A DNA stretch of 64,000 bases from CAZACZ01 sp964483695 (GCA_964483695.1 CAZACZ010000002.1:62001-126000), one strand, 5' to 3'. Positions 29,739-40,544 are shown, counted from the stretch's first letter. Numbers and translations: made by a program. Notes: generated by a model from the letters alone, not told the origin.

Positions 29739-31246
29739 TCCTCGACATCGCGCGCCGGCGCGCCGAGCTCACGCCCGACCGACCCGCCCTGTGGTGGCGG
29801 GGACGCTGGCTCGACTACGCCGAGCTCGACCGTCGGGCCTCCAGCGCCGCCGCCTACCTCGCCGCCCGCGGCGTCGCGCGAGGAGACCGCGTCGCCATCG
29901 TGGCGCACAACGACATCGCCCACCTCGACCTGATCCTGGCGACGGCCAAGCTCGGATTCGTGTACGCCCCGCTGAACGTCCGCCTGGCGGTGCAGGAGCA
30001 GGCCGCCATCGGCGCCTACCTGCGGCCGACGCTGATTCTGCACGACGACGACCACCACGCCGCCGCCAGCGCGGCGGCCCGGGGCGCCGAAGCTCCGCTG
30101 CTGACGCTCGACGCCTACGAGCAGGCGCTCGCCACGCCGGTGGCGGGGGCGCCGTTACCCGATCCCGAGCTCGGCCCCGAGGACGTGCAGATGATCCTGC
30201 TCACGGGCGGCACCACCGGCATCCCGAAGGGCGCCATGCTGCCCTACCGTCAGGGCTTCTACAACGCCGTCAACACCGTGCTGTCGTGGGGGCTCCGCGA
30301 CGACGACTGCGTCATCCAGGCCACGCCCTGCTACCACGCCGCCGTCAACGCGCTCACCGTGCCGCTCCTGCACGTCGGCGCCCGCGTGGTGCTGCAACGC
30401 ACCTTCGACGCAGGCGAGTACCTGAGCATGGTGCAGGACCTCGGCGTCAGCGCGCTGTTCCTGGTCCCGACCATGTACCGCATGCTGGCCGAGCACCCCG
30501 ACTTCGCGCGCGCCGACCTGAGCAGCGTGCGCTGGGCCATCTCCGGCGGCGCCCCCTGCCCCGAGCCGGTGCGGGTGGCGTACGCCCGCCGCGGCGTGCG
30601 CTTCCGCCAGGGGTACGGGTTGACCGAAGCGGGCGTCAACTGCTTCGCCATCACGCTCGACCAGGCCGCCGCGCGGCCCGCCTCGGTGGGGAAGCCGATG
30701 CTGCACGCCGAAGCCGCCGTGCGCCGTCCCGACGGCACGATCTGCGACGCCGGCGAAGTGGGCGAGCTCACCCTGCGGGGCCCGCACGTGTTCCTGGGGT
30801 ACTTCGAACGCGACGACGCCACCGCCGAAGCGCTACGCGGCGGCTGGCTCTGGACCGGCGACCTCGCCACGGTGGACGACGATGGGTTCTTCACCATCGT
30901 CGGGCGACGCAAGGAGATGTTCATCTCCGGCGGCGAGAACGTCTTCCCGATCGAGGTCGAGACCGCCCTCTACGACCACCCCGCCGTCGCCGAGTGCGCC
31001 GTCCTGGGCGTGCCCGACGAGCGCTGGGGCGAGGTCGGGCTGGCGGTGGTGGTGCCTCGCCAAGGTGTCAGCATCGACGCGGCCAGCCTCGTGGCCTTCC
31101 TCCGCGAGCGCCTCGCGCGCTACAAGGTGCCCAAGCACCTGCTCCTCGCCAGCGAACTCCCCAAGAGCGGCGCCGGCAAGATCCTCAAGACCGTCTTGCT
31201 CGACCGCTTCGTGGCCGGCGCGGCCGACGCCGGGGGCGCGTCGTGA
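29735..31246 (+). CDS. acyl-CoA synthetase (AMP-forming)
   Basis: A 503-residue ANL-superfamily ligase that activates a carboxylic acid to its CoA thioester through an acyl-AMP. The P-loop TGGTTGIPKG (157-166), the A5 motif QGYGLTEAGVN, the WTGDLATVDDDGFFTIVGRRKEM region with the hinge, and the catalytic Lys K482 in KSGAGKILK are intact. Substrate specificity (medium chain, aromatic or other) cannot be read. It is translationally coupled to the KASIII-like gene upstream and to a hydrolase downstream, and shares an operon with an ABC importer that may bring in the acid. Confidence 0.92.
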   Translation: MILDIARRRAELTPDRPALWWRGRWLDYAELDRRASSAAAYLAARGVARGDRVAIVAHNDIAHLDLILATAKLGFVYAPLNVRLAVQEQAAIGAYLRPTLILHDDDHHAAASAAARGAEAPLLTLDAYEQALATPVAGAPLPDPELGPEDVQMILLTGGTTGIPKGAMLPYRQGFYNAVNTVLSWGLRDDDCVIQATPCYHAAVNALTVPLLHVGARVVLQRTFDAGEYLSMVQDLGVSALFLVPTMYRMLAEHPDFARADLSSVRWAISGGAPCPEPVRVAYARRGVRFRQGYGLTEAGVNCFAITLDQAAARPASVGKPMLHAEAAVRRPDGTICDAGEVGELTLRGPHVFLGYFERDDATAEALRGGWLWTGDLATVDDDGFFTIVGRRKEMFISGGENVFPIEVETALYDHPAVAECAVLGVPDERWGEVGLAVVVPRQGVSIDAASLVAFLRERLARYKVPKHLLLASELPKSGAGKILKTVLLDRFVAGAADAGGAS

Positions 31247-32139
31247 GCGCAGGACCGGAGGCGGCGTTGCGGCCGTTCGGGATCACCACAGACGACGGCG
31301 TCCGGTTGCGCGGCGTCGTGCGAGACGCCCGCGATGGCGCGCTCCCGGTCGTCCTCGTCAACGGGCTGACGATGACGGTGGCGGCGTGGGACGGGCTGGA
31401 GCGCCTGCTGGCCGAGGACCGCTCGGTGGTGCGCTACGACATGCGCGGCCAGGGCGAGTCGGACGCGCCCGCCGGACCGTACCCCCCGTCGCGTCACGCC
31501 GCGGACCTGCTGCAGATGCTGCGGCAGCTGCACCTCGGCAGCGTCCATCTCGTGGCGCTCTCGAACGGCGGCCTGGTGGCGCAGCGCGTGGCGGCGGCGC
31601 TGGCCTCCGACACGCCCGCCGACGCGTCCGCGGGCGCGCCCGGCGGCGACGTGCGCCTCGCGAGCCTTGCCCTGCTCGACAGCTTCGCCCTCGTCGACGC
31701 GCATCTTCGCGCCGTCCTGCGTTCGTGGCTCGGCGCCCTCGCCGCCGGCGGCGCCGAGGCGCGCTTCGACGCCGCCGTGCCGTGGGTGTGGGGACCCGCC
31801 TTCTTGGAAGCGAACGAGGCGGCGCTGGCCGACGCCCGCGCGCTCGCAGGCACCGCCGACGACCACGCCGTGCGCGGCCTGATCGAGGGGCTGCTGACGG
31901 ACGAAACGCGCGCCCCGGTGGCCGGCCTCGAGCGCGTACGCGTCCCGCTGCTCATCGCGGTCGGCGCGCACGACGTGCTGACGCCACCGCGCGCCAGCGC
32001 CGCCATCGCGCACGCCTTCGGCCGCGGCGAGGTGCGCACCATCGCCGACGTCGGGCACGCGGCGCCGCTCGAGGACCCGCGTGCGGTCGCAGTACTGGTG
32101 CGGCCGTTCCTGCTGGCTGCGGAGACGGAGGAGGCATGA
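31243..32139 (+). CDS. alpha/beta hydrolase, atypical nucleophile elbow
   Basis: A 298-residue alpha/beta-fold hydrolase. Triad candidates are S107, D244 (VGAHDVLTPP) and H272 (DVGHAAPLED). The nucleophile elbow reads A-L-S-N-G-G instead of the common G-x-S-x-G, an oddity at the first Gly. The oxyanion region NGLTMTVAAWDG and the motif YDMRGQGESDAP resemble 3-oxoadipate enol-lactonase and related C-C or ester hydrolases. It starts with GTG overlapping the ligase stop and ends with an ATGA overlap to a second hydrolase. Substrate unknown; likely the ester, lactone or diketone intermediate of the operon's pathway. Confidence 0.85.
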   Translation: MSAGPEAALRPFGITTDDGVRLRGVVRDARDGALPVVLVNGLTMTVAAWDGLERLLAEDRSVVRYDMRGQGESDAPAGPYPPSRHAADLLQMLRQLHLGSVHLVALSNGGLVAQRVAAALASDTPADASAGAPGGDVRLASLALLDSFALVDAHLRAVLRSWLGALAAGGAEARFDAAVPWVWGPAFLEANEAALADARALAGTADDHAVRGLIEGLLTDETRAPVAGLERVRVPLLIAVGAHDVLTPPRASAAIAHAFGRGEVRTIADVGHAAPLEDPRAVAVLVRPFLLAAETEEA

Positions 32140-33002
32140 CCCGCACGGTCCATTCGTCCACGATCCCATGGCCGCCGGCGGCGGCAGGGCCGGCGGCTGG
32201 CGCTACCGCCCTGCACATCGCCTACGAGCGGGCCGGCGTCGGCAGGCCGGTGCTGCTGATCCACGGGAACTTCGCCAGCCGCCTGTGGTGGAGCGAGCAC
32301 CTCGACGCCCCCGCCGACGACCTCGACCTGATCGCCCCCGACCTCCCCGGCTTCGGGGCCTCGGACCCGCTGCCAAGCGACCTGCCGGAAGCGCAGTGGG
32401 TGGCCGCCTGGGCCGACGCCCTCGCCGGCCTGCTCGACGCGCTCGGCGTCGCGCGCGCCGGCGTGGTGGGCCACAGCCTCGGCGGGGCGGTGGCCCAAGC
32501 CCTGGCCGTGCGCCACCCCCGGCGCGTCGACGCGCTGCTGCTGGTGGACGCCGCGCCACCCGGCGGCTTCCCCACCCCCGAGGCGCACTACCCGGTCCTC
32601 GAGGCGATGCGGTCCGACCGCGCCTTGCTGCGCGCCAGCCTCGCCGCCATCACGCCCACCCGCCTGCCGCCGACCTTCGAAGCGCTGGTGGACGACGCCA
32701 TGGCGATGACGCCGCGCGGCTTCCAAGGCAACGCCCGCGCGCTGGCCGCCTACGACCTGTCGGCCGACGCCGCCAACGTGACCGTCCCGGTGACGGTCCT
32801 GCATGGCGGCAAGGACGCCCTCGTGACGCGCGCCGTGGCCGAGGCCACCGTCGCCGCGTACCCGAACGCGCGCCTGCTGGCCTGGCCCGACGTCGGCCAC
32901 TCACCGCCGCTGGAGGCGCCGGACGCGTTCCGAGCACTGCTCGCCGCGACGTTCGGCGCGCCGCCCGACGCCCGCGCCACCTCGACGGGAGGGCCGACAT
33001 GA
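32136..33002 (+). CDS. alpha/beta hydrolase
   Basis: A 288-residue hydrolase with a canonical elbow GHSLGG (S114), D227 in HGGKDALVT and H255 in DVGHSPPLEAP. The oxyanion motif LLIHGNFASRLWWSEHL and DLPGFGASDPLP place it near epoxide hydrolase, haloalkane dehalogenase and C-C hydrolase groups. The cap region (about 145-205) has no diagnostic residue I recognise. It follows another hydrolase in the same operon, which suggests two sequential hydrolytic steps or two substrate classes. The substrate-binding protein gene follows after 88 nt with its own strong ribosome site. Confidence 0.88.
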   Translation: MTRTVHSSTIPWPPAAAGPAAGATALHIAYERAGVGRPVLLIHGNFASRLWWSEHLDAPADDLDLIAPDLPGFGASDPLPSDLPEAQWVAAWADALAGLLDALGVARAGVVGHSLGGAVAQALAVRHPRRVDALLLVDAAPPGGFPTPEAHYPVLEAMRSDRALLRASLAAITPTRLPPTFEALVDDAMAMTPRGFQGNARALAAYDLSADAANVTVPVTVLHGGKDALVTRAVAEATVAAYPNARLLAWPDVGHSPPLEAPDAFRALLAATFGAPPDARATSTGGPT

Positions 33003-33090
33003 CATGAGTCCGGCGCTCCGGCACCCGCACCCGCCCCGCATCCGCCGCATCGCCGAGCGAGCGGCCACAGGTTCTCACGAAGGAGGAAGC

Positions 33091-34281
33091 ATGAAGCGCA
33101 TCATCGCCGTCTTGACGCTCGCCGCCTTGACCCTGGCTTCGGCCCAAGGGGTCAAGATCGGCATCCTGTCGCCCTTGACGGGCGGCGCCGCCGGCACCGG
33201 CCAGGCCCAGAAGGCCGGCTTCGAACTGGCGCTCGCCGAGATCAACGCAGCTGGCGGCGTCCTCGGGCAGCCGCTCGAGCTGATCATGGAAGACACCAAG
33301 GCCGACCCCGCCACCGCCGTGGCCGCCTTCGAGAAGCTCATGACCGAAGACGGCGTCGAGTTCATCGCCGGAGGCTACTCGTCGGGCGTGACGCTGGCGC
33401 TGGCCGAGTCGTTCAAGACCTTCCAGCCGATCGTCAGCTGGATCGGCGGGGCCGTGTCCGGCATCGGCATCGACGGCTTCGACGGCATCGAGGAGCTGCT
33501 CGGCGCCGAGCCGTGGTTCTTCCACGTCCACCCCTGGGACTACCAGAACACCGAAGCGTCCACCGCCTTCATGGCCAGCCTCGGCGTCCCGACCGTGGCG
33601 CTGCTGCACGAGGACTCCGCCTTCGGCGGCCCGGGCGCGGTGGCGGCCGAGGCGCTGCTCGAGAACGCCGGCATGGACGTGGTGCTGCGCGAGGCGTTCA
33701 AGTCGACGCTGCTCGGCGGCACCGGCGACTTCCGCGCCACCATCGCCAAGGCGCAGGCGTCGGGCGCCGAAGCGCTGTTCTGGATCGGCTACGACAGCGA
33801 CGTGGTGCCGCTCACCAGCCAGATCCGCGAGTTGAACTACACCCCGCAGTACATCTTCGGGGCCCCTCCGGGATGGCCGAGCGAGTTCGACGCCGCGCCC
33901 GAAGCGCAGTGCGTGACCGGCCTCATCGGCTACCTGCCGAACCTGCCGAACCCCGAGGCGAAGACGTTCCTCGACGACTACATGGCGATGCACGGTCGCG
34001 CGCCCGACAACTACATGGCGGCGCTCGCCTACGCCCAACTGTGGAGCTACGCCGACGCCATCAACGCCGCAGGCAGCACCGACCAGGCGGCGGTCATCGA
34101 GGCGATGCAGCAGGGCACCTTCCGCTCGCCGATGGGCGACTGGAGCTTCAAGCCGTCGCAGATCGCGCTGCATCAGGGCTTCGGCTCCGAGATGTGGTTC
34201 GTCTTCCAGTTCCAGGACGGCGTGCGCGAGATCGTCTGGCCCGCCGACCGCGCCACCGCTCCGCTGGTGAGCTGCCGCTGA
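33091..34281 (+). CDS. branched-chain-type ABC substrate-binding protein (Leu/Ile/Val family)
   Basis: A 396-residue periplasmic binding protein: short signal peptide (MKRIIAVLTLAALTLASAQ) and Peripla_BP_6-type start VKIGILSPLTGGAAGTGQ, with KAGFELALAEINAAGGVLGQPLEL following in the usual way. Such proteins bind amino acids but also aromatic acids, amides and urea. The company of an acyl-CoA ligase and hydrolases argues for a carboxylic acid here. The ATG at 33091 has an AAGGAGG site. A strong hairpin separates it from the permease genes, consistent with higher expression of the binding protein. Confidence 0.93.
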   Translation: MKRIIAVLTLAALTLASAQGVKIGILSPLTGGAAGTGQAQKAGFELALAEINAAGGVLGQPLELIMEDTKADPATAVAAFEKLMTEDGVEFIAGGYSSGVTLALAESFKTFQPIVSWIGGAVSGIGIDGFDGIEELLGAEPWFFHVHPWDYQNTEASTAFMASLGVPTVALLHEDSAFGGPGAVAAEALLENAGMDVVLREAFKSTLLGGTGDFRATIAKAQASGAEALFWIGYDSDVVPLTSQIRELNYTPQYIFGAPPGWPSEFDAAPEAQCVTGLIGYLPNLPNPEAKTFLDDYMAMHGRAPDNYMAALAYAQLWSYADAINAAGSTDQAAVIEAMQQGTFRSPMGDWSFKPSQIALHQGFGSEMWFVFQFQDGVREIVWPADRATAPLVSCR

Positions 34282-34303
34282 GGCACGTTCGCGCCTGACG
34301 GCG

Positions 34304-34335
34304 GGTGGGGAGGGTCGCCTTCGGCCCTCCCCACC
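34304..34335 (+). terminator. intercistronic hairpin after the binding-protein gene
   Basis: An 11-bp perfect stem GGTGGGGAGGG (34304-34314) with CCCTCCCCACC (34325-34335) and a 10-nt loop. It lies 22 nt after the stop of the binding-protein gene and 17 nt before livH. Without a T tract it probably acts as an mRNA-stabilising or partial-termination element. Confidence 0.6.
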
Positions 34336-34352
34336 GCCCGGCGCTCCCGCCC

Positions 34353-35219
34353 ATGGACCTCTCCCTCCTCCCCCAGGCCATCGTCTCCGGCGTGCTCGCC
34401 GCCGGTCTCTACGCCCTCGTGTCGGTGGGCCTGGCGCTCGCCATCGGCGTGATCGGCATCGTCAACTTCGCACACGGGGAGTTCTTCATGGTGGGCGCGT
34501 TCCTGGCCTATCAGCTCTTCGTGAGCTTCGGCTTCGACCCGCTCGTATCTCTTCTGTTCGTCGCGCCCGCGCTGGCGGTCCTCGGCGCGGCGATCTACCT
34601 ATCTTCCATCCGCTACGTGCTGAAGGCGCCCGAGCTGAACCAGATGCTGCTCACCTTCGGCGTCGGCATCATCCTGCAGAACGCGGCGCTGCTGATCTGG
34701 GGCGGCGATCCGCGCACCATCGCCGACGTGCCGTACCGCTCCGTCGGCGTTCAGGTCGCTGGCGTCAGCATCGGCATGGTGCCGCTCGGGAGCTTCCTGA
34801 TCTCGCTGGTGTTGGTGGTGGCGCTCTACTGGATGCTGGCGTCCACGCCGATCGGCCGCGCCATGCGCGCGGTGGCGCAGAACCGCATCGGCGCGGGCCT
34901 GGTGGGGCTGGAGGTGAACCGCGTCTACCTGATCGCCTTCGCCCTGTCTGCGCTGCTGGCGGGCATGGGCGGGGTGATGATCGCGGTGATCCAGTCGCCC
35001 ACCCCGACCGTGGGCTTCGCCTTCACCCTGAAGGCGTTCGCCATCGTGGTGCTCGCGGGCCTCGGGAACGTGCGCGGCATCGTGGCGGCGTCGCTCACGG
35101 TGGCGCTGGCCGAGTCGCTGGTCGCCACCCTGGTGCCGAACGGCGACGCGCTGCGCAACATGGTCTTCTTCGCCATCATCTTCGTGGCGCTGGTGGTGCG
35201 CTCCCGGAGGACGGCGTGA
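34353..35219 (+). CDS. livH: branched-chain-type ABC permease LivH
   Basis: A 288-residue inner-membrane permease with about eight hydrophobic helices. The family segments IGIVNFAHGEFFMVGAF near the N-terminus and RAMRAVAQNRIGAGLVGLEVNRVYLIAF (abridged: the AVAQN...AGLVG EAA-like coupling loop) are present. It pairs with LivM to form the translocation path. No substrate information is in the sequence. Confidence 0.94.
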   Translation: MDLSLLPQAIVSGVLAAGLYALVSVGLALAIGVIGIVNFAHGEFFMVGAFLAYQLFVSFGFDPLVSLLFVAPALAVLGAAIYLSSIRYVLKAPELNQMLLTFGVGIILQNAALLIWGGDPRTIADVPYRSVGVQVAGVSIGMVPLGSFLISLVLVVALYWMLASTPIGRAMRAVAQNRIGAGLVGLEVNRVYLIAFALSALLAGMGGVMIAVIQSPTPTVGFAFTLKAFAIVVLAGLGNVRGIVAASLTVALAESLVATLVPNGDALRNMVFFAIIFVALVVRSRRTA

Positions 35220-35250
35220 GCCTCGGCCGCACGCCGCCGGAGGGGCGCTC

Positions 35251-36338
35251 GTGAACCGCCTGACGCGCGACCTGCTCGTCGCCCTGCTGTTCGGCGTGGC
35301 GTTGGCGGCGCTGCCGCCGCTGCTGCGCGAAGCGTTCGGCAGGGCCTCGGTGAGCTACCTCTCGCTCGCCACCAACGCCATCGTGCTGGCCACCTTGGCG
35401 CTGTCGTGGGACGTGCTGGCGCGTACCGGGCAGTTGTCGCTGGCGCACGCGGCGTTCACCGGCGCCGGCGCCTACAGCACGGCGGTGCTGCTGAAGCTCG
35501 CCGACGTGCCCCTGTGGCTCGGGATCCCCCTCGGCGGGGTGGTCGCTGCGGCGCTGGCGTTGGGACTCGGGTCGGTGACGCTACGCCTCTTCGGCATCTA
35601 CTTCGCCATCGCCACCTTGGCGTTCACCGAGGTGCTGAAGTCCGCGGTGCAGCGCCTCCCCACCGCCGTCGCCGGCGGCGCCGCCGGCGTCAACGTGGCC
35701 ACGCTGTTCCGACCCACCTTCGTGCCGGGCGAGATGGAGCGCTGGGAGGTGGCGTTCCTGCGCAACCAGAGCTACTTCTGGGTGTACGCCGGCCTGCTCC
35801 TGATCGCCGTCGTGGTCTCGGTGGTGGTCCAGCGCTCGCGGCTGCGCTCGGCGTTCACCGCCATCCGCACCAACGAGCAAGTGGCGGGCGTGATGGGCGT
35901 GAACCCGGCACGGATGAAGCTGCTGGCGTTCGTGCTGTCGAGCTTCGTGGCGGGGCTCCTCGGCGCCGTCGAGGCGCATCGCCTCGGCAGCGTCAGCCCC
36001 GACGGCGCGTTCTCGGTGCACACCACCGTACTGGCGCTGGTGACGCCGATCTTCGGTGGCCTCTACACCACCGTCGGGCCGATCCTCGGCGCGGTGGTGC
36101 TGGCGAGCCTCGAGGAGACGCTCAAGCGCACCTTCTCCGAGGGGTACCTCATCGGCTACGGCATCGTGCTGGTGGCGTCGATCCTGTTCATGCCGCGCGG
36201 GCTGGTGGGGCTGCTCTCGCGCCTCGGGCGCCGCGCCCGCCGCAGCACCGAGCCGCCTCCGACCGCCGGGAGCGCGCCGCGCGGCGCGAAGACCCGGGCC
36301 GCGGCGGCACCCTCCGCCGCCGGCGCGGAGGCGAAGCG

Positions 36339-36342
<4 letters not shown>
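35251..36342 (+). CDS. livM: branched-chain-type ABC permease LivM
   Basis: A 363-residue permease, starting with GTG after a GGAGGGG site, with LALSWDVLARTGQLSLAHAAFTGAGAY and the coupling loop SAFTAIRTNEQVAGVMGVNPARMKLLAFV (each abridged) marking the family. It has a charged Ala/Arg-rich cytoplasmic tail of about 40 residues after the last helix. It overlaps the LivG gene by ATGA. Confidence 0.94.
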
Positions 36343-37093
<751 letters not shown>

Positions 37094-37097
<4 letters not shown>

Positions 37098-37813
37098 GCA
37101 GCGCGCTGGAGGTCCGCGGCCTACGCGCCGGCTACGGCAAGATCACCGTGCTGTGGGACGTCGACCTCGACGTGGCCGAGGGCGAGTTCGTCACCATCAT
37201 CGGCGCCAACGGCGCGGGCAAGACCACCTTGCTCCGTGCCATCAGCGGACTGGTGCCGACGCGCGGTGGCAGCGTTCGCGCCCTCGGGGGCACCCTGCTC
37301 ACCGGCTCGTCGCCCGCGCGGATCGTGCGCGCCGGCGTCGGTCACGTCCCCGAGGGACGGCAGCTCTTCCCGCTGATGACGGTGCGCGAGAACCTCGAGA
37401 GCGGCGCGGCGTACCTGCCGCGGGCCCGCCCGCGCGCCGCGCAGAACCGCGCGTTCGTGTACCAGCTGTTCCCGCGCTTGGCCGAGCGCGAACGCCAACT
37501 GGCGGGCACGCTGTCGGGCGGCGAGCGCCAGATGCTGGCCATCGGCCGCGCCTTGATGAGCGACCCCAAGCTGCTGCTGGTCGACGAGCCGAGCCTCGGC
37601 CTGGCGCCCGCCCTGGTGCGCACCGTGTTCCACGCCCTGCGGCAGATCAACGACGGAGGCGTCACCGTCGTGTTGGTCGAACAGAACGTGCAGCAGTCGC
37701 TGCGCATCGCCGACCGCGCCTACGTGCTCGAGAACGGCGAGGTGCGCAAGCAAGGCACCGGCTCCGAGTTGCTGGGGGACCCTGAGGTGCGAGCGGCGTA
37801 CCTGTCGATGTGA
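37094..37813 (+). CDS. livF: branched-chain-type ABC ATPase LivF
   Basis: A 239-residue ATPase with Walker A GANGAGKTTLL, signature LSGGERQMLAIGRAL, Walker B LLLVDEPSLGLAP and H-loop-equivalent VLVEQNV, plus the LivF-specific HVPEGRQLFPLMTVRENL. It closes the ten-gene operon that began with the TetR regulator. The intact LSGGE here complements the degenerate signature of LivG in the heterodimer. Confidence 0.95.
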
Positions 37814-37895
37814 GGTGGCGCCGACGTGGCGGATGCAGCACCACCCGGCGGCCGGATGCTGTACCTTGGCGCAAACCCGAACGAAGGGAACCCGC

Positions 37896-39413
37896 ATGCG
37901 CATCCTTGGTCGTAAGGCACCGTGGTTCGTCCTCGTGCTGGTCACGGCGTCGCTCGTGGCCTGCGACTCGATCCCGTTCCTCGGCAACCAGAAGCCCGTC
38001 GCGGCCTTCACGGCCACGCCGACCACCGGCTTCGACCCGTTGTCGGTGGACCTCGACGCCAGCACCAGCTCCGACCCCGACGGGACCGTGGTGTCCTACG
38101 CGTGGACCATCGGCTCCACCGACCTCACGGGCGTCACCGCCAACGTGGTGCTCACCGTGGGCACGCACACCGTCACGCTCGTCGTCACCGACGACGAAGG
38201 GGCCACCGACTCGGCGGAGCGCACCATCGTCGTGCAGGCCGCCGCGCCCGACGTGCTCGAGCCGCTTCCCGACCATCTCGACATGGCCGCCAACGTGAAC
38301 GAGTTCGACGTGGGCGCGTTCGACCTCGGCAACAACGGCAGCCTGCCGCTGGACGCCAGCCTCTCCACCGACGCGGCCTGGCTCGACGTCAGCCCGACCG
38401 ACGTCGCCGTCGGCGCCGGGGCCCTCCAGCAGTTCGTCGTGACCGCCACCTGCGGCCCCAGCGAAGAGACGCGCAACGGCACCATCACCATCGCCACGAA
38501 CGACCCCGACGAGCCGACCAAGACGGTCACGGTGGCGCTGGAGTGCACCATCCCGCCGCCGACCGCGTTCCACGTGGCGTTGGTGTTCACCGGCGCGGGC
38601 TTCGACGCGGGGCGGCAAGCCGTGTTCGAGCAGGCCGCCAACCGCTGGGCCGAGGTCATCACCGGCGACCTGCCCGACATCCCCGTCGACCAGGACGACG
38701 TGAACCTCTTCTGCCCCGGCAACACCTTCTCGGGCACCGTCGACGACGTGCTGATCTTCGCCACCATCGAACCGATCGACGGGCCGTACGGCATCGTGGG
38801 GCAAGCCAGCGCGTGCGCCGTGCGCAGCAATGCGGACGGCGGTACCCCGTTGCTCGGCCAGATGAGCTTCGACAGCGCCGACATCGATCTGATGGAGGGC
38901 AACGGCACCTTCCTGGGCGTGATCCTGCACGAGATGGGCCACGTGCTCGACCTCAACGGCTTCGTCTGGGACAACGCGGGCTTCCTGACCTACGACGACC
39001 CGACCGATTGCCTGGCGTCGACCGTGGTCGAGTTCACCGGTCCGAACGCCGTGGCGGAGTGGTCCGCGCTCGGCGGGAGCGGGAACGTGCCGGTCGAGAA
39101 CAACGGCATCGCCGGCACCGCCTGCAGCCACTGGGACGAGGAGACGTTCGACAACGAACTGATGACGGGCTACGTGGCGCTCGACATGCCGCTGTCGCGC
39201 CTGACGGTGGCGGCGCTCGACGACCTGGCCTACCAGGTGAACTACGCAGCCGCCGACGCCTACTCCCTACCTCCGGCCGCGCCCCTTCGCACCGAGGCGC
39301 TCACGCTCCTGCGCGAAGAGATCCTGCCGCCGCTCGGCGCCATCGGCACCGACGGCACCGCCACACCGTTCACGCCGCAGGCGCCGTACCGCCTGGACCT
39401 CCGGATGCGCTGA
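37896..39413 (+). CDS. PKD-domain lipoprotein with leishmanolysin-like metallopeptidase domain
   Basis: A 505-residue predicted lipoprotein (lipobox LVAC, lipidated C23). A PKD domain (about 34-112; FDPLSVDLDASTSSDPDGTV and YAWTIG) is followed by a second beta-sandwich (about 115-222, ending with the TKTVTVALEC strand). A catalytic region (about 225-470) has the zinc motif H345-EMG-H349, a downstream third ligand candidate H412 in CSHWDEETFDNELMTG, and M423 in a Met-turn-like position. This spacing with a large insertion matches the M8 (leishmanolysin) pattern rather than the HExxHxxG...H of other metzincins. Several cysteines may form disulfides. The ATG at 37896 has a GAAGGGAACCC site. Expected surface-anchored protease; target unknown. 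Confidence 0.78.
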   Translation: MRILGRKAPWFVLVLVTASLVACDSIPFLGNQKPVAAFTATPTTGFDPLSVDLDASTSSDPDGTVVSYAWTIGSTDLTGVTANVVLTVGTHTVTLVVTDDEGATDSAERTIVVQAAAPDVLEPLPDHLDMAANVNEFDVGAFDLGNNGSLPLDASLSTDAAWLDVSPTDVAVGAGALQQFVVTATCGPSEETRNGTITIATNDPDEPTKTVTVALECTIPPPTAFHVALVFTGAGFDAGRQAVFEQAANRWAEVITGDLPDIPVDQDDVNLFCPGNTFSGTVDDVLIFATIEPIDGPYGIVGQASACAVRSNADGGTPLLGQMSFDSADIDLMEGNGTFLGVILHEMGHVLDLNGFVWDNAGFLTYDDPTDCLASTVVEFTGPNAVAEWSALGGSGNVPVENNGIAGTACSHWDEETFDNELMTGYVALDMPLSRLTVAALDDLAYQVNYAAADAYSLPPAAPLRTEALTLLREEILPPLGAIGTDGTATPFTPQAPYRLDLRMR

Positions 39414-39424
39414 CGCAAGGCCAG

Positions 39425-39469
39425 GCGAGTGCGGCCCCCACGCCATGGACGCGTGGGGGCCGCACTCGC
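39425..39469. terminator. bidirectional terminator, perfect 19-bp stem
   Basis: A 19-bp perfect stem (39425-39443 with 39451-39469) and a 7-nt loop, placed between the convergent lipoprotein gene (ends 39413) and tdh (ends 39517). Its symmetry suits termination from both sides. Confidence 0.85.
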
Positions 39470-39516
39470 TCCGGGGGGAGGACGCGTGGCGGGCGCCACG
39501 CTCCCCGAGCGCTCCC

Positions 39517-40544
39517 TCAACTCCAGTCCAGGATCACCTTCCCCGACCGCCCCGAGCGCATCACGTCGAACCCCTCCTGGTAGCGCTCCATCGGGAAGTG
39601 GTGGGTGATGATCGGGGTGACGTCGAGGCCGGACAGCAGCAGGTTCTTCATCTTGTACCAGGTCTCGAACATCTGCCGGCCGTAGATGCCCTGCAGCGTG
39701 AGGCCCTTGAAGATCACCTGGTTCCAGTCGATGGCGATGTCGCGGCTGGGGATGCCCAACAGCGCCACCTTGCCCCCGTTGATGACGGCGCCCAAGAACT
39801 GCTGGAACGCCGCCGGCGCACCGGACATCTCCAGCACCACGTCGAAGCCTTCGGTCATGCCGAGCTCGCGCATGACGTCGCGCAGGTCCACCGACGGGTC
39901 GGAGACGTTCACCGCGCGGGTGACGCCCATGGCGGGCGCCATCTGCAGGCGCGCGTCGTTGACGTCGGTGATCACGACGTTGCGCGCGCCCACGAAGCGC
40001 GCGATGGCGGCCGCCATCAGGCCGATCGGGCCGGCCCCGGTGATCAGCACGTCCTCCCCCACCAGGTCGAACGCCAGCGCGGTGTGCACGGCGTTGCCCA
40101 ACGGGTCGAGGATGGCGGCCACCTCGTCGGGGATGGCGTCGGGCAGCCTGAAGGCGTTGAACGCCGGCAGCACCAGGTAGTCGGCGAATGCCCCTTGCCG
40201 CTGCACGCCCACCCCGAGCGTGTTGGGACAGAGGTGGCGGCGCCCGGCGCGGCAGTTGCGGCAGTAGCCGCAGGTGATGTGCCCCTCCCCGGAGACGCGG
40301 TCGCCCACGGCGAACCCGCGCACCTCCGAGCCCACCTCCTCGACCACGCCGACGTACTCGTGCCCCGTCACCAACGGCACCGGCACGGTGCGCCGCGACC
40401 AGGCGTCCCAGTTGTAGATGTGCACGTCGGTACCGCAGATGCTGGTCTTGCGGATGCGGATGAGCAGGTCGTTGGGCCCGGGCGTCGGCTTCGGTACCTC
40501 GGTGCGCCAGATGCCCTCGCGCGGCTCGAGCTTGCCGAGCGCCC

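Noticed and set aside
29641..31242. A plus-strand open frame running into the first hydrolase from within the ligase gene
   Set aside because: Only the part from the GTG at 31243 resembles a protein; the upstream part is Arg-rich out-of-frame sequence of the ligase gene.
37836..37861. Hairpin after livF as terminator
   Set aside because: Only two short 4-5 bp helices with an asymmetric loop; too weak to call.
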